A stretch of 64,000 bases of DNA from Deminuibacter soli. GTDB lineage: Bacteria > Bacteroidota > Bacteroidia > Chitinophagales > Chitinophagaceae. The notes under the pieces are model-generated. The model was not told where the DNA came from and ran no database searches. It saw only the letters and a list, made by a program, of their open reading frames with translations. Below are positions 7,768 through 17,273 of the stretch, one piece after another. Position 1 is the stretch's first letter; each line of letters begins with the position of its first letter. Location: the NCBI RefSeq assembly GCF_003412455.1, contig NZ_QTJU01000001.1, positions 1-64,000 of the forward strand. The letters are read 5' to 3'. The position numbers and the translations under genes were made by a program.

Positions 7768-10671
7768 CTACAATCCCATTTCTATCTTCAGAAACTTCGC
7801 TGTGTGGCTTTCTTTATTTTTAATCATTTGTTCGGGTGTGCCTTCAAATAAAATGCGGCCTCCACCATCACCTCCTTCAGGACCAAGGTCAATGATATGG
7901 TCTGCCACTTTTATCACGTCCAGGTTGTGCTCAATCACCAGCACCGTATTGCCGCGTTCTACCAGCTTGTTTAATACATCCAGCAAATGCTGTATGTCCT
8001 GGAAATGCAAACCTGTGGTAGGCTCATCCAGTATGTAGAAGGTTTTACCGGTATCTTTTTTTGCCAGCTCGGTGGCGAGTTTCACGCGTTGCGCCTCACC
8101 TCCGCTAAGCGTTACCGCACTCTGGCCCAGCGTAATGTAACCCAGGCCAACATCCTGCAATACTTTTATTTTACGGTACAGGTAATGCACCGGTTCAAAA
8201 AATTCGCAGGCTTCATCCACCGTCATATCCAGCACATCGCTGATGCTTTTGCCCTTGTAGCGTATTTCGAGTGTTTCGCGGTTGTAGCGCTTGCCATTGC
8301 ATTTTTCGCAATGCACGTACACATCCGGCAAAAAGTTCATTTCAATTACCCGCATGCCGCCACCTTCACACATATCGCAACGGCCGCCTTTTACATTGAA
8401 TGAAAAACGGCCTGCATTGTACCCGCGTATTTTGGCTTCTGGCACTGAAGCAAACAGGGTACGTATTTCCGTGAAGAAACCACAATAGGTTGCCGGGTTG
8501 CTGCGCGGTGTGCGGCCAATGGGCGACTGATCTATTTCAATTACCTTATCTACATGCTCCAGTCCTTTCACGGTTTTATACGGCATGGGCGTAACCCTGC
8601 TATTGTACGCATGTTTCGACAAAATAGGATACAGCGTTTCATTGATCAGCGTGCTTTTGCCGCTGCCGCTTACGCCGGTAATCAGCACCAGTTTACCCAG
8701 CGGCAGTTTCACCGATACATCTTTCAGGTTATTGCCGCTGGCGCCTTTCAGCTCCAGGAATTTGCCATTGCCTGGCCTGCGTTCTGCGGGTATGGCGATT
8801 GATTTTTTACCGCTGAGGTATTGTGCCGTACCAATGCCTGTTTTCACCACTTCGGCCGGTGTGCCGGAAGAAATGATCTGTCCGCCATGTTTACCGGCCC
8901 TCGGGCCAATATCCACCAGGTGGTCGGCAGCCATCATAATATCCTTGTCATGTTCCACCACCAGTACACTGTTACCAATATCGCGCAGGTTGGTAAGCGC
9001 ATGAATCAGGCGATGGTTATCGCGCTGGTGCAAACCAATAGATGGCTCATCCAGTATATAAGTGATACCCTGCAACTGCGAGCCGATTTGCGTAGCCAGC
9101 CTGATGCGCTGCGATTCACCGCCACTCAGTGTTCGTGTGGGGCGGTTCAGTGTGAGATAAGTTAAACCCACATCCAGCAAAAACTGCAGGCGTTCGCGTA
9201 TTTCTTTCAGAATGTCTTTTGCAATCACATTCTGTTTGTTGCTGAGCCTTTTTTCAATACCGCCAAACCAAACCATCAGCTTGTCGAGGTTTTCATTGCT
9301 TAGTTCTGCGATATTTTTCTCATCTACCTTAAACCAGGTACTTTCTTTTTTCAAACGGGTACCATTGCAGGTAGGGCAGGTTTTCAGCTCCATAAACTGC
9401 TCAACCCATTCGCGTATGCTTTCGCTGCTGTTGCCGCCGGCAAACCAGCGCTTCAGCATGGGTACCACGCCTTCAAATTCGCCTTCGTACGGACCCGCTG
9501 CTGCTACTTCATCATAATCAATGATCTCTTCTGTTTCGCCCTGTTCATTGCCGTACAACAACAGGTTAAGGCTCGCAGGCGGCAAATCCTTGATGGGCTT
9601 GTCAAGCTTGATCTTGTATTTTTTGGCCAGCTGCTCCACATTGCGGTACATGTATGCTTCCCTTTCTTCACCCAGCGGCGCAATACCACCATCTTTAATG
9701 CTCAGGTTATGATCGGGCAGTATGGCCTCCATGCTTACGGTATACACAGCGCCCAGGCCTTTACAGGTAGGGCATGCGCCGTACGGTGAGTTAAACGAGA
9801 AACTGTTGGGTGATGGCTCCTCGTAACTGATGCCGGTCTCTTCACACATCAGTTGTTTGGAATACTGTGTAAGCAACCCGCCGTCTTCACTGCCGTTCTT
9901 CGCGGTTTTGCCATCCTGCACCAGCAAAAACATCAGGTCTTTACCCGATTTCAAGGTTTGCTGCACACTCTGGCTCAGGCGAACTTTCATATCGTCTGTT
10001 ACCTGCAGGCGGTCAATCACCACTTCAATATCATGGGTTTTATAGCGGTCAACCTGCATGCGGGGCGTAATATCTTTCACTTCACCGTCCACACGCACTT
10101 TTACGAAGCCCTTTTTACGGATATCTTCAAACAGCTCACGGTAATGCCCTTTACGGCCGCGCACGAGCGGGGCGAGCAGGGTAATTTTCTTATTCTTGTA
10201 TTTTTTGAAGATGTTGTCTACAATTTCTTCCTCACTGAACTTCACCATTTTTTTACCGGTGTTATAACTGTATGCCTCGCCGATACGCGCATACAGCAAA
10301 CGAAGAAAGTCGTACAATTCGGTAATGGTACCCACGGTAGAGCGCGGGTTTTTATTCGTGGTTTTCTGTTCAATGGAAATAACCGGGCTAAGGCCAAGCA
10401 CCTTGTCTACATCAGGCCGTTCCATATCGCCGATAAACTGGCGGGCATAGGCGCTGAAACTTTCCATGTAACGGCGTTGTCCTTCGTTGTAAATGGTGTC
10501 GAATGCAAGCGATGATTTACCGCTGCCACTAACCCCGGTGAACACCACCAGCTTATTTTTGGGAATGCTGATATCAATGTTCTTCAAATTATGTTCCCTG
10601 GCGCCAAACACTTCAATTGCTTCTGTTGTTAGTTGTTCCTGTTGAGGAGACTTCTTTTTTTCCCTTGCCAT
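7768..10671 (-). CDS. uvrA: excinuclease ABC subunit A
   Basis: DNA damage recognition ATPase of nucleotide excision repair, acting with UvrB and UvrC in the cytoplasm. 967 aa from the ATG at 10671 (MAREKKKSPQQEQ). An upstream in-frame ATG would add 51 unrelated residues. Two ABC halves are visible: Walker A GVSGSGKSSLAFDT near residue 45 and [14 protein letters not shown] near 660, with signatures LSGGESQRIRLAT and LSGGEAQRVKLAT. Zinc-binding Cys pairs occur in CPTCKGLG, CPTCNGTR and CDMCEGGG/CEKCNGKR. The full family length is present with no gap. It is transcribed alone and has its own terminator. Confidence 0.97.
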   Translation of the reverse strand: MAREKKKSPQQEQLTTEAIEVFGAREHNLKNIDISIPKNKLVVFTGVSGSGKSSLAFDTIYNEGQRRYMESFSAYARQFIGDMERPDVDKVLGLSPVISIEQKTTNKNPRSTVGTITELYDFLRLLYARIGEAYSYNTGKKMVKFSEEEIVDNIFKKYKNKKITLLAPLVRGRKGHYRELFEDIRKKGFVKVRVDGEVKDITPRMQVDRYKTHDIEVVIDRLQVTDDMKVRLSQSVQQTLKSGKDLMFLLVQDGKTAKNGSEDGGLLTQYSKQLMCEETGISYEEPSPNSFSFNSPYGACPTCKGLGAVYTVSMEAILPDHNLSIKDGGIAPLGEEREAYMYRNVEQLAKKYKIKLDKPIKDLPPASLNLLLYGNEQGETEEIIDYDEVAAAGPYEGEFEGVVPMLKRWFAGGNSSESIREWVEQFMELKTCPTCNGTRLKKESTWFKVDEKNIAELSNENLDKLMVWFGGIEKRLSNKQNVIAKDILKEIRERLQFLLDVGLTYLTLNRPTRTLSGGESQRIRLATQIGSQLQGITYILDEPSIGLHQRDNHRLIHALTNLRDIGNSVLVVEHDKDIMMAADHLVDIGPRAGKHGGQIISSGTPAEVVKTGIGTAQYLSGKKSIAIPAERRPGNGKFLELKGASGNNLKDVSVKLPLGKLVLITGVSGSGKSTLINETLYPILSKHAYNSRVTPMPYKTVKGLEHVDKVIEIDQSPIGRTPRSNPATYCGFFTEIRTLFASVPEAKIRGYNAGRFSFNVKGGRCDMCEGGGMRVIEMNFLPDVYVHCEKCNGKRYNRETLEIRYKGKSISDVLDMTVDEACEFFEPVHYLYRKIKVLQDVGLGYITLGQSAVTLSGGEAQRVKLATELAKKDTGKTFYILDEPTTGLHFQDIQHLLDVLNKLVERGNTVLVIEHNLDVIKVADHIIDLGPEGGDGGGRILFEGTPEQMIKNKESHTAKFLKIEMGL

Positions 10672-10896
10672 ACTTGTGTAATCTCGTTCGAAGGTAAACA
10701 ATGTGGCGTAGAAAATGGTTGGGAAATTGCTAAATAAATTAGGCAGCAAACAGCGGTTGACCGCGGATAGTAAGAAGGCTAAATGATATAAAAAAAGTTT
10801 TTTATTTAGATAGGAATCAGACATTTACATCATAGTACACCAAGCCTGGCACAGAAATTGGCCTGCTTGGATTTTTACAACATAAAACTGATAAAC

Positions 10897-11565
10897 ATGA
10901 AATCCCTGCAAATCACGCTTGCGGCTTTGATCAGCGCGGCAGTTATTTTATCGTCTTGCAAAACCTGGAATAATACGCAAAAAGGAACAGCCATTGGCGC
11001 AGGCGGCGGTGCAGCTGCAGGTGCAGTGGTGGGCAAAATAGCCGGCAATACTGCCCTCGGCGCTATAATTGGTGCAGCTGTTGGCGGCACAGCCGGTGCA
11101 GTGATCGGCCATAAAATGGATAAACAGGCTGCTGAAATTAAAGACCAGATCCCTGACGCGAAAGTAGAACGCGTTGGTGAGGGTATTGAAGTGGAATTCA
11201 ACAATAAAATCATGTTCGGCTTCGATAAATCTGATCTCGGCCCTACTGCACAAAGCAACCTGAACGAACTGGTAACCATCCTCACCAAATACCCAGACAC
11301 GAATATTGAAGTGCAGGGCCACACAGACAGCACCGGTACCGATGCCTACAACATGGGCCTTTCTGAAAGAAGAGCAGGCGTTGTGGCAGATTACCTCAAA
11401 AGCAAAGGTGTTGCCGCTTCACGTGTAACCACAAAAGGCTTTGGTAAAACAGCCCCCAAATACCCCAACTCTACCGAAGAGGGCCGTGCACAGAACAGGC
11501 GCGTTGAGTTCCTGATCACTGCCAACGACAAAATGAAGTCAGACGCCAAACAACAGTCTAACTAA
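10897..11565 (+). CDS. OmpA family lipoprotein with glycine-zipper region
   Basis: 222 aa starting MKSLQITLAALISAAVILSS, with lipobox SSC at Cys21. Residues 31-75 are a Gly/Ala-rich zipper (AIGAGGGAAAGAVVGKIAG), which probably inserts into or lies against a membrane. From about residue 100 there is an OmpA-C domain with GHTDSTGTDAYNMGLSERRA and GKTAPKYPNSTEEGRAQNRR, the usual peptidoglycan (meso-DAP)-binding loops. Likely role: anchoring the outer membrane to the cell wall. The start at 10897 is preferred over one 39 bases upstream because it gives the lipoprotein signal. Confidence 0.9.
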   Translation: MKSLQITLAALISAAVILSSCKTWNNTQKGTAIGAGGGAAAGAVVGKIAGNTALGAIIGAAVGGTAGAVIGHKMDKQAAEIKDQIPDAKVERVGEGIEVEFNNKIMFGFDKSDLGPTAQSNLNELVTILTKYPDTNIEVQGHTDSTGTDAYNMGLSERRAGVVADYLKSKGVAASRVTTKGFGKTAPKYPNSTEEGRAQNRRVEFLITANDKMKSDAKQQSN

Positions 11566-11587
11566 AATACTCCCTTCACAGGGTAAT

Positions 11588-11645
11588 AAACGGATTACAC
11601 ATTTCGTTTTGATGCTGCAATCAAACCGGGTGTTGTAATCCGTTT
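11588..11645 (+). terminator. hairpin after the OmpA gene
   Basis: AAACGGATTACA (11588-11599) pairs perfectly with TGTAATCCGTTT (11634-11645) around a 34-base loop and is followed by GTATTTTG. Likely the transcription end of the OmpA lipoprotein gene. The right arm lies only about 30 bases before the next start codon. Confidence 0.6.
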
Positions 11646-11676
11646 GTATTTTGCATACTGCCTAACCAGCCACATT

Positions 11677-12308
11677 ATGAGAAAAATACTCCCGCTTTTA
11701 CTGACCTTTTTCTTCTCAGCCCTATTGCACAGCCAGGCCCAGGTAAGTTTCGGCTTAAGGGGCGGTGTTAATTTTTACAATATCAATGGTGATGATGTTA
11801 ACGGCGCAGGTCTCGATTATAAACTAAAAACCGGCTTTGAGCTGGGCATTACTGCTGCTGCTTCGCTGGGCGGCGAGTTTTTACGCAGCCTGGTCTTGTA
11901 TTCATCAGTAAAGGCGGCCGTGGACACAATACCACCAACCTCCCGGTAACCTACAACCTCAACTATCTTGAATTACCTGTACCAGTTGTGTTCAAACATC
12001 AAACAGGCAACGGCCACCTGCTGGTTGGCGCAGGGCCGTACATTGCAGCCGGTATAGGCGGAAAGGTACGCGGACCGGGCGATGCCCGTTTCAATGTAAA
12101 ATTCAGCAACACGGCCGGTACCGAGGCTGCTTTTTACTATCGCCCCATTGATGCCGGCATCAACATTCTGTTCGGCTATGAATGGACCAACAAATGGAGC
12201 ATCCGGCTCAATGCCGATCTCGGTGTTGCCAACAATAACCCCAATAACGGATTAGGCAGTTACCACAACGCCGGCTTCAGCATAGGCCTCGGTTACAGCC
12301 TGAACTGA
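11677..12308 (+). pseudogene. outer membrane beta-barrel protein (PorT-like), frameshifted
   Basis: The first part starts MRKILPLLLTFFFSALLHSQ (signal peptide) and continues QVSFGLRGGVNFYNINGDD, a typical start of a small Bacteroidota beta-barrel. At 11878-11882 a run of five T's is followed by a switch to the -1 frame. From 11880 on the new frame reads TQPGLVFISKGGRG..., then NLNYLELPVPVVFKHQ, and ends with the barrel C-terminus SIGLGYSLN. One extra T in the run would restore a single protein of about 211 aa. So this is either a recent one-base loss or a sequencing error. No other disabling change is seen. Confidence 0.75.
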
Positions 12309-12316
12309 AAAAATCT

Positions 12317-12344
12317 GCGAGCTGCAGCCTTCGAGCTACGAGCC
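12317..12344. repeat. solo degenerate copy of the GCTGCAAGC/CGTAGCT repeat
   Basis: The sequence GAGCTGCAGCCTTCGAGCTA and its continuation to 12344 match, in inverse orientation and with about 4 differences in 23, the module that recurs at 37.5 kb and four times at 43.8-44.1 kb. It lies between two convergent genes, like the other copies. Confidence 0.5.
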
Positions 12345-12358
12345 TTATCTTATAAAAT

Positions 12359-12384
12359 AAAAAGAGCGCAGTTGCACTCTTTTT
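12359..12384. terminator. bidirectional terminator between the barrel gene and metZ
   Basis: AAAAAGAGCGCA (12359-12370) pairs with TGCACTCTTTTT (12373-12384) with one wobble. A's precede it and T's follow it, so it can serve both convergent genes. Confidence 0.75.
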
Positions 12385-12419
12385 ATTTATTCATTATTGA
12401 CTATTCACTCAATTCCCCG

Positions 12420-13589
12420 CTAACACTTATCCAACGCCTGCAGAATATCGTTGGCGATATCATCAATGTATTCAAGCCCCACAGAAATGCGGATCAGTCC
12501 TGGTGTAATACCTACGGCCTGCTGCTCTGCCGCACTTAACTTTGAGTGTGTGGTAGAAGCCGGGTGCGAGGCAATACTGCGGCTGTCGCCGAGGTTGGAA
12601 GTGAGCGACAATAATTCCAGTGCATCGAGGAATTTGCTGCCTGCTTCCAGGCCGCCCTTCAGTTCAAAAGTCAGCAGCGGACCGCCGCGTTCCATTTGCT
12701 TTTTGGCAACCGCATAAGCAGGATGCGAAGGCAGGAAAGGATATTTTACACTGTTCAGCTTGGGATGTCCTTCCAGTTTTTTAGCGAGTGCCTCTGCATT
12801 ATCACAATGGCGTTGCATGCGTACATCAAGCGTTTCAAGGCTTTTGGTTAACACCCATGCATTGAACGGAGACATAGACGGACCGGTATTGCGGCAGAAC
12901 AGGTACAGTTCGCGGATCAGTTCTTTTTTACCAACCACTACGCCACCCAGTACACGCCCCTGGCCATCCATCCATTTGGTGGCAGAGTGCAGCACCAGGT
13001 CGGCACCAAACTCAATCGGGCGCTGCAATATCGGAGTGGCAAAACAGTTGTCTACATTCAGCAGGATATTATGCTTTTTAGCCAGCTTGCCAATCGCTTC
13101 CAGGTCAACCACGTCGAGCCCGGGATTGGTGGGCGTTTCAAGGTAAATCATTTTGGTATTGGGCTTAATAAGCGCCTCCCAGCTGCTGATATCATTCACA
13201 TCAGCATAAGAATACTCGATGCCCCATTTAGGCATGTACTTCGTAAGCAGGGTATGTGTTGAACCAAATACCGAAGCGCAGCTAAGGATATGATCGCCTG
13301 ATTTCAGGAACGTCATGAACGAACCAAATACGGCAGCCATACCGGTGGAGAAAGCAAAGCCGTCTTCAGCACCTTCCAGCATACAAACCTTGTCGATAAA
13401 TTCCTGTACAGTGGGGTTACTGAAACGCGTATAAATATTGCTGTCGTTTTCTTCTGAGAAAGCGCCGCGCATTTCTTCTGCATTGTCAAAAACAAAGCTC
13501 GATGTTACAAACATCGGCGTGCTGTGTTCCATTTCATCTGAACGTTTTGTCTGAATGCGTACGGCCTTTGTATTGCGGTGTAAAGACAT
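12420..13589 (-). CDS. metZ: O-succinyl/acetylhomoserine sulfhydrylase-type PLP enzyme
   Basis: 389-aa Cys/Met metabolism PLP enzyme (gamma-family). It should replace the acyl group of an activated homoserine with sulfide to give homocysteine. Visible motifs: YTRFSNPTV, the Schiff-base site HSATKWMDGQGR (Lys near residue 205), LETPTNPGLD and SLGDSRSIASHPASTTH-like SNLGDSRSIASHPASTTH near the C-terminus. The subgroup best resembles MetZ, but the acyltransferase in this window (MetX) would normally supply O-acetylhomoserine, so the true acyl donor is open. It follows the OsmC gene on the same strand by 50 bases, likely in one operon. Confidence 0.88.
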   Translation of the reverse strand: MSLHRNTKAVRIQTKRSDEMEHSTPMFVTSSFVFDNAEEMRGAFSEENDSNIYTRFSNPTVQEFIDKVCMLEGAEDGFAFSTGMAAVFGSFMTFLKSGDHILSCASVFGSTHTLLTKYMPKWGIEYSYADVNDISSWEALIKPNTKMIYLETPTNPGLDVVDLEAIGKLAKKHNILLNVDNCFATPILQRPIEFGADLVLHSATKWMDGQGRVLGGVVVGKKELIRELYLFCRNTGPSMSPFNAWVLTKSLETLDVRMQRHCDNAEALAKKLEGHPKLNSVKYPFLPSHPAYAVAKKQMERGGPLLTFELKGGLEAGSKFLDALELLSLTSNLGDSRSIASHPASTTHSKLSAAEQQAVGITPGLIRISVGLEYIDDIANDILQALDKC

Positions 13590-13639
13590 GTTAGAGAGCG
13601 GTTATATAGTTTGAAGGTTATTGCGTTGTGTGTACTTGT

Positions 13640-14077
13640 TTATGCAATCACGGTTTCTCCGTTGAGCACTACGGTCCAGGTAATTTCAGCACCTGCACGG
13701 CGCAGTGTTTCTGCAACTGAACAATATTTATCAATAGACAACTGAACAGCGCGGTGCGCCTTGATAGGATCAACAGGGCCGGTCATTTCAAAAATAATAT
13801 GCAGCGTTTGCCACAGGGAAGGTTCTTTACCCGGCTCACGCTCACCATCAATCTTGATAGAGAGATTTTCGAGATCCTGTTTTTGTTTTTTGAGAATGCT
13901 TACCACATCAACAGCACTGCAGCCACCTAAACCGGCCAGCAAAATCTGCATAGGTCTGAAACCCGTGCCTTCACCACCCTGGTCTACAGGTATATCAATC
14001 TTTAACTGATGCTGGTTGGCATCTGTTGCGGTTAAGCCATAATCTCCTGAGGTACGAACTAATTCCATTAATGGCAT
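13640..14077 (-). CDS. OsmC/Ohr family protein
   Basis: About 145 aa with the OsmC fold: N-terminal MELVRTSGDYGLTATDANQH, GGEGTGFRPMQILLAGLGGC near the middle, and the two-helix segment AHRAVQLSIDKYCSVAETL. The Cys after GLGG and the Cys in KYCSV are the expected redox pair of peroxide-reducing OsmC/YhfA proteins. The ATG at 14077 is preferred; 14083 is possible, but 14098 lies upstream of the predicted transcription start. Leads into metZ, so it may protect against organic or sulfur peroxides during sulfur metabolism (inference). Confidence 0.85.
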   Translation of the reverse strand: MPLMELVRTSGDYGLTATDANQHQLKIDIPVDQGGEGTGFRPMQILLAGLGGCSAVDVVSILKKQKQDLENLSIKIDGEREPGKEPSLWQTLHIIFEMTGPVDPIKAHRAVQLSIDKYCSVAETLRRAGAEITWTVVLNGETVIA

Positions 14078-14095
14078 ATGCATTGAATTTAGGCG

Positions 14096-14129
14096 CAAAG
14101 ATACGGCATCTCATCACGGCAATACCAAA
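14096..14129 (-). promoter_or_regulatory. promoter of osmC-metZ
   Basis: On the minus strand, TTTG (14126-14129), 22 bases, then TATCTTTG (14096-14103) fit the Bacteroidota TTTG / TAnnTTTG promoter. The start of transcription would fall near 14089, about 12 bases before the chosen ATG. Confidence 0.55.
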
Positions 14130-14169
14130 ATTTGCGAATTACGGAAATGCGTAGCATACAGTTGTTTAA

Positions 14170-14201
14170 AAAGAAAAGGCAGCACCTGAACAAGCGCTGC
14201 C
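14170..14201 (-). terminator. terminator after the TonB-dependent receptor
   Basis: GGCAGC (14178-14183) and GCTGCC (14196-14201) form a stem. Read on the minus strand it is followed by TTTTCTTTTT. It lies 80 bases past the receptor stop. Confidence 0.65.
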
Positions 14202-14281
14202 ACCCTTCCGGGCACAAACAAACGATAAGAAAAAAAGATAGGCAGCCCAGGCTAACAGCCGTGAGCTTTATAAGGAATATT

Positions 14282-17149
14282 TTATTTGAATAAACCGTCA
14301 AAAGTCCAGGTTACGTAGTACAGCGCTCCCATAGTGGGGCCGCCAACATACTGGAAATAGCGGTGGTTAAACACATCGGTACCACCCAGCTTAAAGCTGC
14401 TTTGCCATTTGGGTACATGGTAGGTAACCTGTGCATCAATGGTGCCGTAAGCGGGCACAGTACCGTTGCCAAACAGGTTTTGCCAGTAAAAGCTTTGCTG
14501 CCAGTGCCATACCACATTAAAGCCCAGGTTGCGGGTCACTGCCCTGTTGCCAAAGCTCAGGTTGGTAAACCATTCCGGTGTGTTAAAGCCGGGAATCAAT
14601 GCATCGTCTTTGGTTTTATCCTGCGACAGCTTATTGAAGTTGGCATTGCCACTTACGGTATAGCCTTTGTAAAAATTATAGGTAACACCCAGTGCTACGC
14701 CATAGTTGCTTACAGATGATTTGCTGTTCGTCCACACGCGGTAACGGTTCTGGAATTTTTTATCAGTCATTTCATGCAGCACATTGGCATCGGGGTTTTG
14801 CACATCACCGGTTAAAGGCACAGTAGCATCTACCTGGCCAATAAAGTTTTTATACTGGCTGTAGTAACCATCAATATCTATAAACACTTTGTTATCGGCC
14901 AGCACTGTTTTATAACCGGCTTCAAACGCATGAATCTGTTCGGGTTTAATGGCTTCGAGATTAGCCACTTTCAGGATGCCCGCATTTTTTGCCTCAGCCT
15001 CGGCCTGTGTAGGTTTGGGCGTAGTGGTGTTGATGTATGTTTTTACAGCAGTGGCGTATTTATCGGCTGTTGTAGTGAGGTAAGAATTCTGGAAATAGCC
15101 CAGTCCTGTTTCAATAAACGGCAAACCGCCTACGCGGCGTACCTGCCCGTTGTTTACAAAGCTGAATGCTTCAAACAAGGCGGGGAAACGATAACCCGTT
15201 TGGAAAGATGCACGGAAGTTGTGTTTCTCTTTCAGTGTGTATACTGCAGAAACACGGGGGTTGAATTTGCCACTGAAATAATCGTTCTTATCATAACGCA
15301 GCGAACCGGTTAGCTTCAGTTTTTCATTCAGCAATGTTTTGGCCACTTGTACAAAACCACCTGTTTTTGCGTATTTCAGGTCATTGCCGCCGGGCTGGTT
15401 TCTTTTGTCAATAGGCCGTGAAAAATCAACAAAGTTATTTCCGTCCGGCTGCACCTTGTACAACCGGTAGTCGGCACCAAGCAGCACATCGGCAAAGTGA
15501 ATGTATTTGCGCAGGTTCCAGGTACCTTCTGCATGGTAAAAATGGCTGCGTTGCAGCAATGCCGCACCGCCTGTATGGTTGCTGGTATCTTTTGAGGTGG
15601 GGTAAATGTCCCAGTCATTGCGCTTCTTAATCTTTGCTACCTGGTCGTTAAAGGCAGCAGTACCGGGTGTGTAACGCCCTGCGTCGGCCGCTGCGCGGCC
15701 TGCCTGGTGTGCAGCCAGCAACTGGTTATCTGTAGGATGTGTGGGATCTGCATCTGCTGCCAATGCGGCATTCAGCGCGCGGGTATAATCCGCACTCCAG
15801 ATACTGTCTGATTTAAATGATTTCTCCAGGTTATCGGCCAGCGGGTTCATATTATAGGAATGGCCTGTGTTTTCGATAGAAGTGTATGCTTTGAAACTGA
15901 AATCCGCGTGGGTTAATTCTATTTTGTGGTTTTGCACGGTTACACCCTGCAGGCCAATCCTGTTACCGCGCTGAAAGAATCCATCCATTTTACCATAACG
16001 GTAGGCATAGGATATTTCCAGCCCCGGTGTAATGCGGTAATGCAGTGCCACATCCACTTTGGTGTTGCCAACAGAGTTATCGCCCACCAGGTCTCTTTCC
16101 CAGTACCCGGTACGGTGAACGGTATATTGGTTTTTGTTGCGGTCGGTGATGTTGATGTTCGAGTTATCGCCGTATTTGTTCCACGCGTCGTTAGCTATAT
16201 TATTGGCGCCGTTGAGTATGGGAAATGCGGGGTTAAGGTTGGGCGTAAAATCTGTGTGGTTATCTGCATACCAGTCTGTACCCTTGAAGTAAGTGAAGTT
16301 TACTTTAAACGCAAACTTGTCGTTAAAGGCTTTTGCAAAACGCAGCGATGTTTCGGTTAAGGGTTTTGCAGAACTGCCCTTGCCATCGAAATGATTGAGG
16401 CCGCCTTTCTGGTAAACACTCAAGCCCTGGTATTTGAACGGACTTTTGGTAATGAGGTTCGACATCCCGTTTAACGCATTCATGCCGTACAGTGCAGAAG
16501 AGGCACCTGGCGTAACTTCTATGCTTTGAATATCCAGCTCAGAAGGCCCGATGGCATTACCCAGTGGTACGCCCAGGGTGGCAGCCTGGTTGTCTACCCC
16601 ATCTATCAGCTGCATAAAACGGAAATTGTTCGGCACGTTAAAACCACGTGTATTGAAAATTTTAAAGGTTAACCCTGCAGTGGTCATCTGCACATTTTTA
16701 AGGTTACCGATGGCATCATAAAAAGAGGCAGCAGGTGTTTCTTTCAATGCCCTGATATCAAGCTTTTCAATGGTTACGGGCGATTGCAGCAGTTTCTCCT
16801 GCTGGCGGCTCGCGGTTACTACCACTTCATTGGCAATATAGGTTTGCGTGGTAAGCTGTATGGCCAGCTTGGTGTTGGCGCTTTTTACTTCAAACTCCTG
16901 TGGCAAAAAACCAACCGAAGTAATGACAATACGGAAAGGAAACTTCTGCCCGATAATTAAAGAGAAGTGACCAACCGAATCACTCACGGTTCCTTTTTTG
17001 GTACCCTGTATTTGTATGGCGGCGCCGGGCACAGGCTGGCCTTCGGGTGTAGTAACTTTACCGCTCACCACTACCGACCCATTCAGCTGGGCCAGCAGTG
17101 CTGCGGGCGAAAGCAGCAGCATTAAAAGTAGCAATCTTGTAATTCGCAT
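14282..17149 (-). CDS. TonB-dependent receptor with carboxypeptidase-regulatory-like domain
   Basis: 955-aa outer-membrane active transporter energised by TonB. The start at 17149 (MRITRLLLLMLLLSPAALLA) gives a signal peptide. A CarboxypepD_reg-like domain follows (about 24-105, VSGKVTTPEGQPVPGAAIQI), then the plug (EVVVTASRQQEKLLQSPVTI through NLKNVQMT) and a 22-strand barrel ending in an aromatic residue pair before the last Lys (GLFK). No SusD partner is present, so it is probably not a polysaccharide system. It lies just beyond the cysteine operon terminator on the same strand, and its upstream region carries a TAGTAG palindrome related to sequences near other sulfur genes. Uptake of a sulfur-containing nutrient is a reasonable but unproven guess. 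Confidence 0.88.
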   Translation of the reverse strand: MRITRLLLLMLLLSPAALLAQLNGSVVVSGKVTTPEGQPVPGAAIQIQGTKKGTVSDSVGHFSLIIGQKFPFRIVITSVGFLPQEFEVKSANTKLAIQLTTQTYIANEVVVTASRQQEKLLQSPVTIEKLDIRALKETPAASFYDAIGNLKNVQMTTAGLTFKIFNTRGFNVPNNFRFMQLIDGVDNQAATLGVPLGNAIGPSELDIQSIEVTPGASSALYGMNALNGMSNLITKSPFKYQGLSVYQKGGLNHFDGKGSSAKPLTETSLRFAKAFNDKFAFKVNFTYFKGTDWYADNHTDFTPNLNPAFPILNGANNIANDAWNKYGDNSNINITDRNKNQYTVHRTGYWERDLVGDNSVGNTKVDVALHYRITPGLEISYAYRYGKMDGFFQRGNRIGLQGVTVQNHKIELTHADFSFKAYTSIENTGHSYNMNPLADNLEKSFKSDSIWSADYTRALNAALAADADPTHPTDNQLLAAHQAGRAAADAGRYTPGTAAFNDQVAKIKKRNDWDIYPTSKDTSNHTGGAALLQRSHFYHAEGTWNLRKYIHFADVLLGADYRLYKVQPDGNNFVDFSRPIDKRNQPGGNDLKYAKTGGFVQVAKTLLNEKLKLTGSLRYDKNDYFSGKFNPRVSAVYTLKEKHNFRASFQTGYRFPALFEAFSFVNNGQVRRVGGLPFIETGLGYFQNSYLTTTADKYATAVKTYINTTTPKPTQAEAEAKNAGILKVANLEAIKPEQIHAFEAGYKTVLADNKVFIDIDGYYSQYKNFIGQVDATVPLTGDVQNPDANVLHEMTDKKFQNRYRVWTNSKSSVSNYGVALGVTYNFYKGYTVSGNANFNKLSQDKTKDDALIPGFNTPEWFTNLSFGNRAVTRNLGFNVVWHWQQSFYWQNLFGNGTVPAYGTIDAQVTYHVPKWQSSFKLGGTDVFNHRYFQYVGGPTMGALYYVTWTFDGLFK

Positions 17150-17218
17150 AGCATTTGTTTGTTTTGTAATAGCCGGGTTACGGCAGCAGTTTTGGTTGCG
17201 CAATATAGTCCATTATTT

Positions 17219-17231
17219 TAGTAGACTACTA
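17219..17231. promoter_or_regulatory. perfect palindrome TAGTAG-A-CTACTA upstream of the receptor
   Basis: The 13-base palindrome lies about 70 bases upstream of the receptor start. The flanking TTATTTTAGTAGACT resembles TTAATTTAGTAGAAT in front of cobA (23101-23115), 13 of 15 identical. A regulator site is the simplest reading. Confidence 0.4.
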
Positions 17232-17238
17232 TTTTATT

Positions 17239-17264
17239 AAAAAATCCGGTGTTTTATGCCGGAT
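17239..17264 (-). terminator. terminator of the cysteine operon
   Basis: ATCCGG (17244-17249) and CCGGAT (17259-17264) pair. On the minus strand the stem runs straight into six T's. It follows the last gene of the operon by 10 bases and separates it from the receptor gene. Confidence 0.8.
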
Positions 17265-17273
17265 GATAGTCCG

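Noticed and set aside
9853-10515. 220-codon plus-strand frame opposite uvrA
   Set aside because: Antisense shadow of a conserved gene. No family motif or start signal.
11878-11883. Programmed -1 frameshift in the barrel gene
   Set aside because: The run is only five T's preceded by G, so the classic U-UUU-UUA heptamer is absent and no downstream stimulatory structure was seen. A one-base loss is simpler.
17150-17203. In-frame TTG extension of the TonB receptor containing two Cys codons
   Set aside because: There is no stop before the receptor, so it cannot be a separate leader peptide. The ATG at 17149 gives a proper signal peptide.
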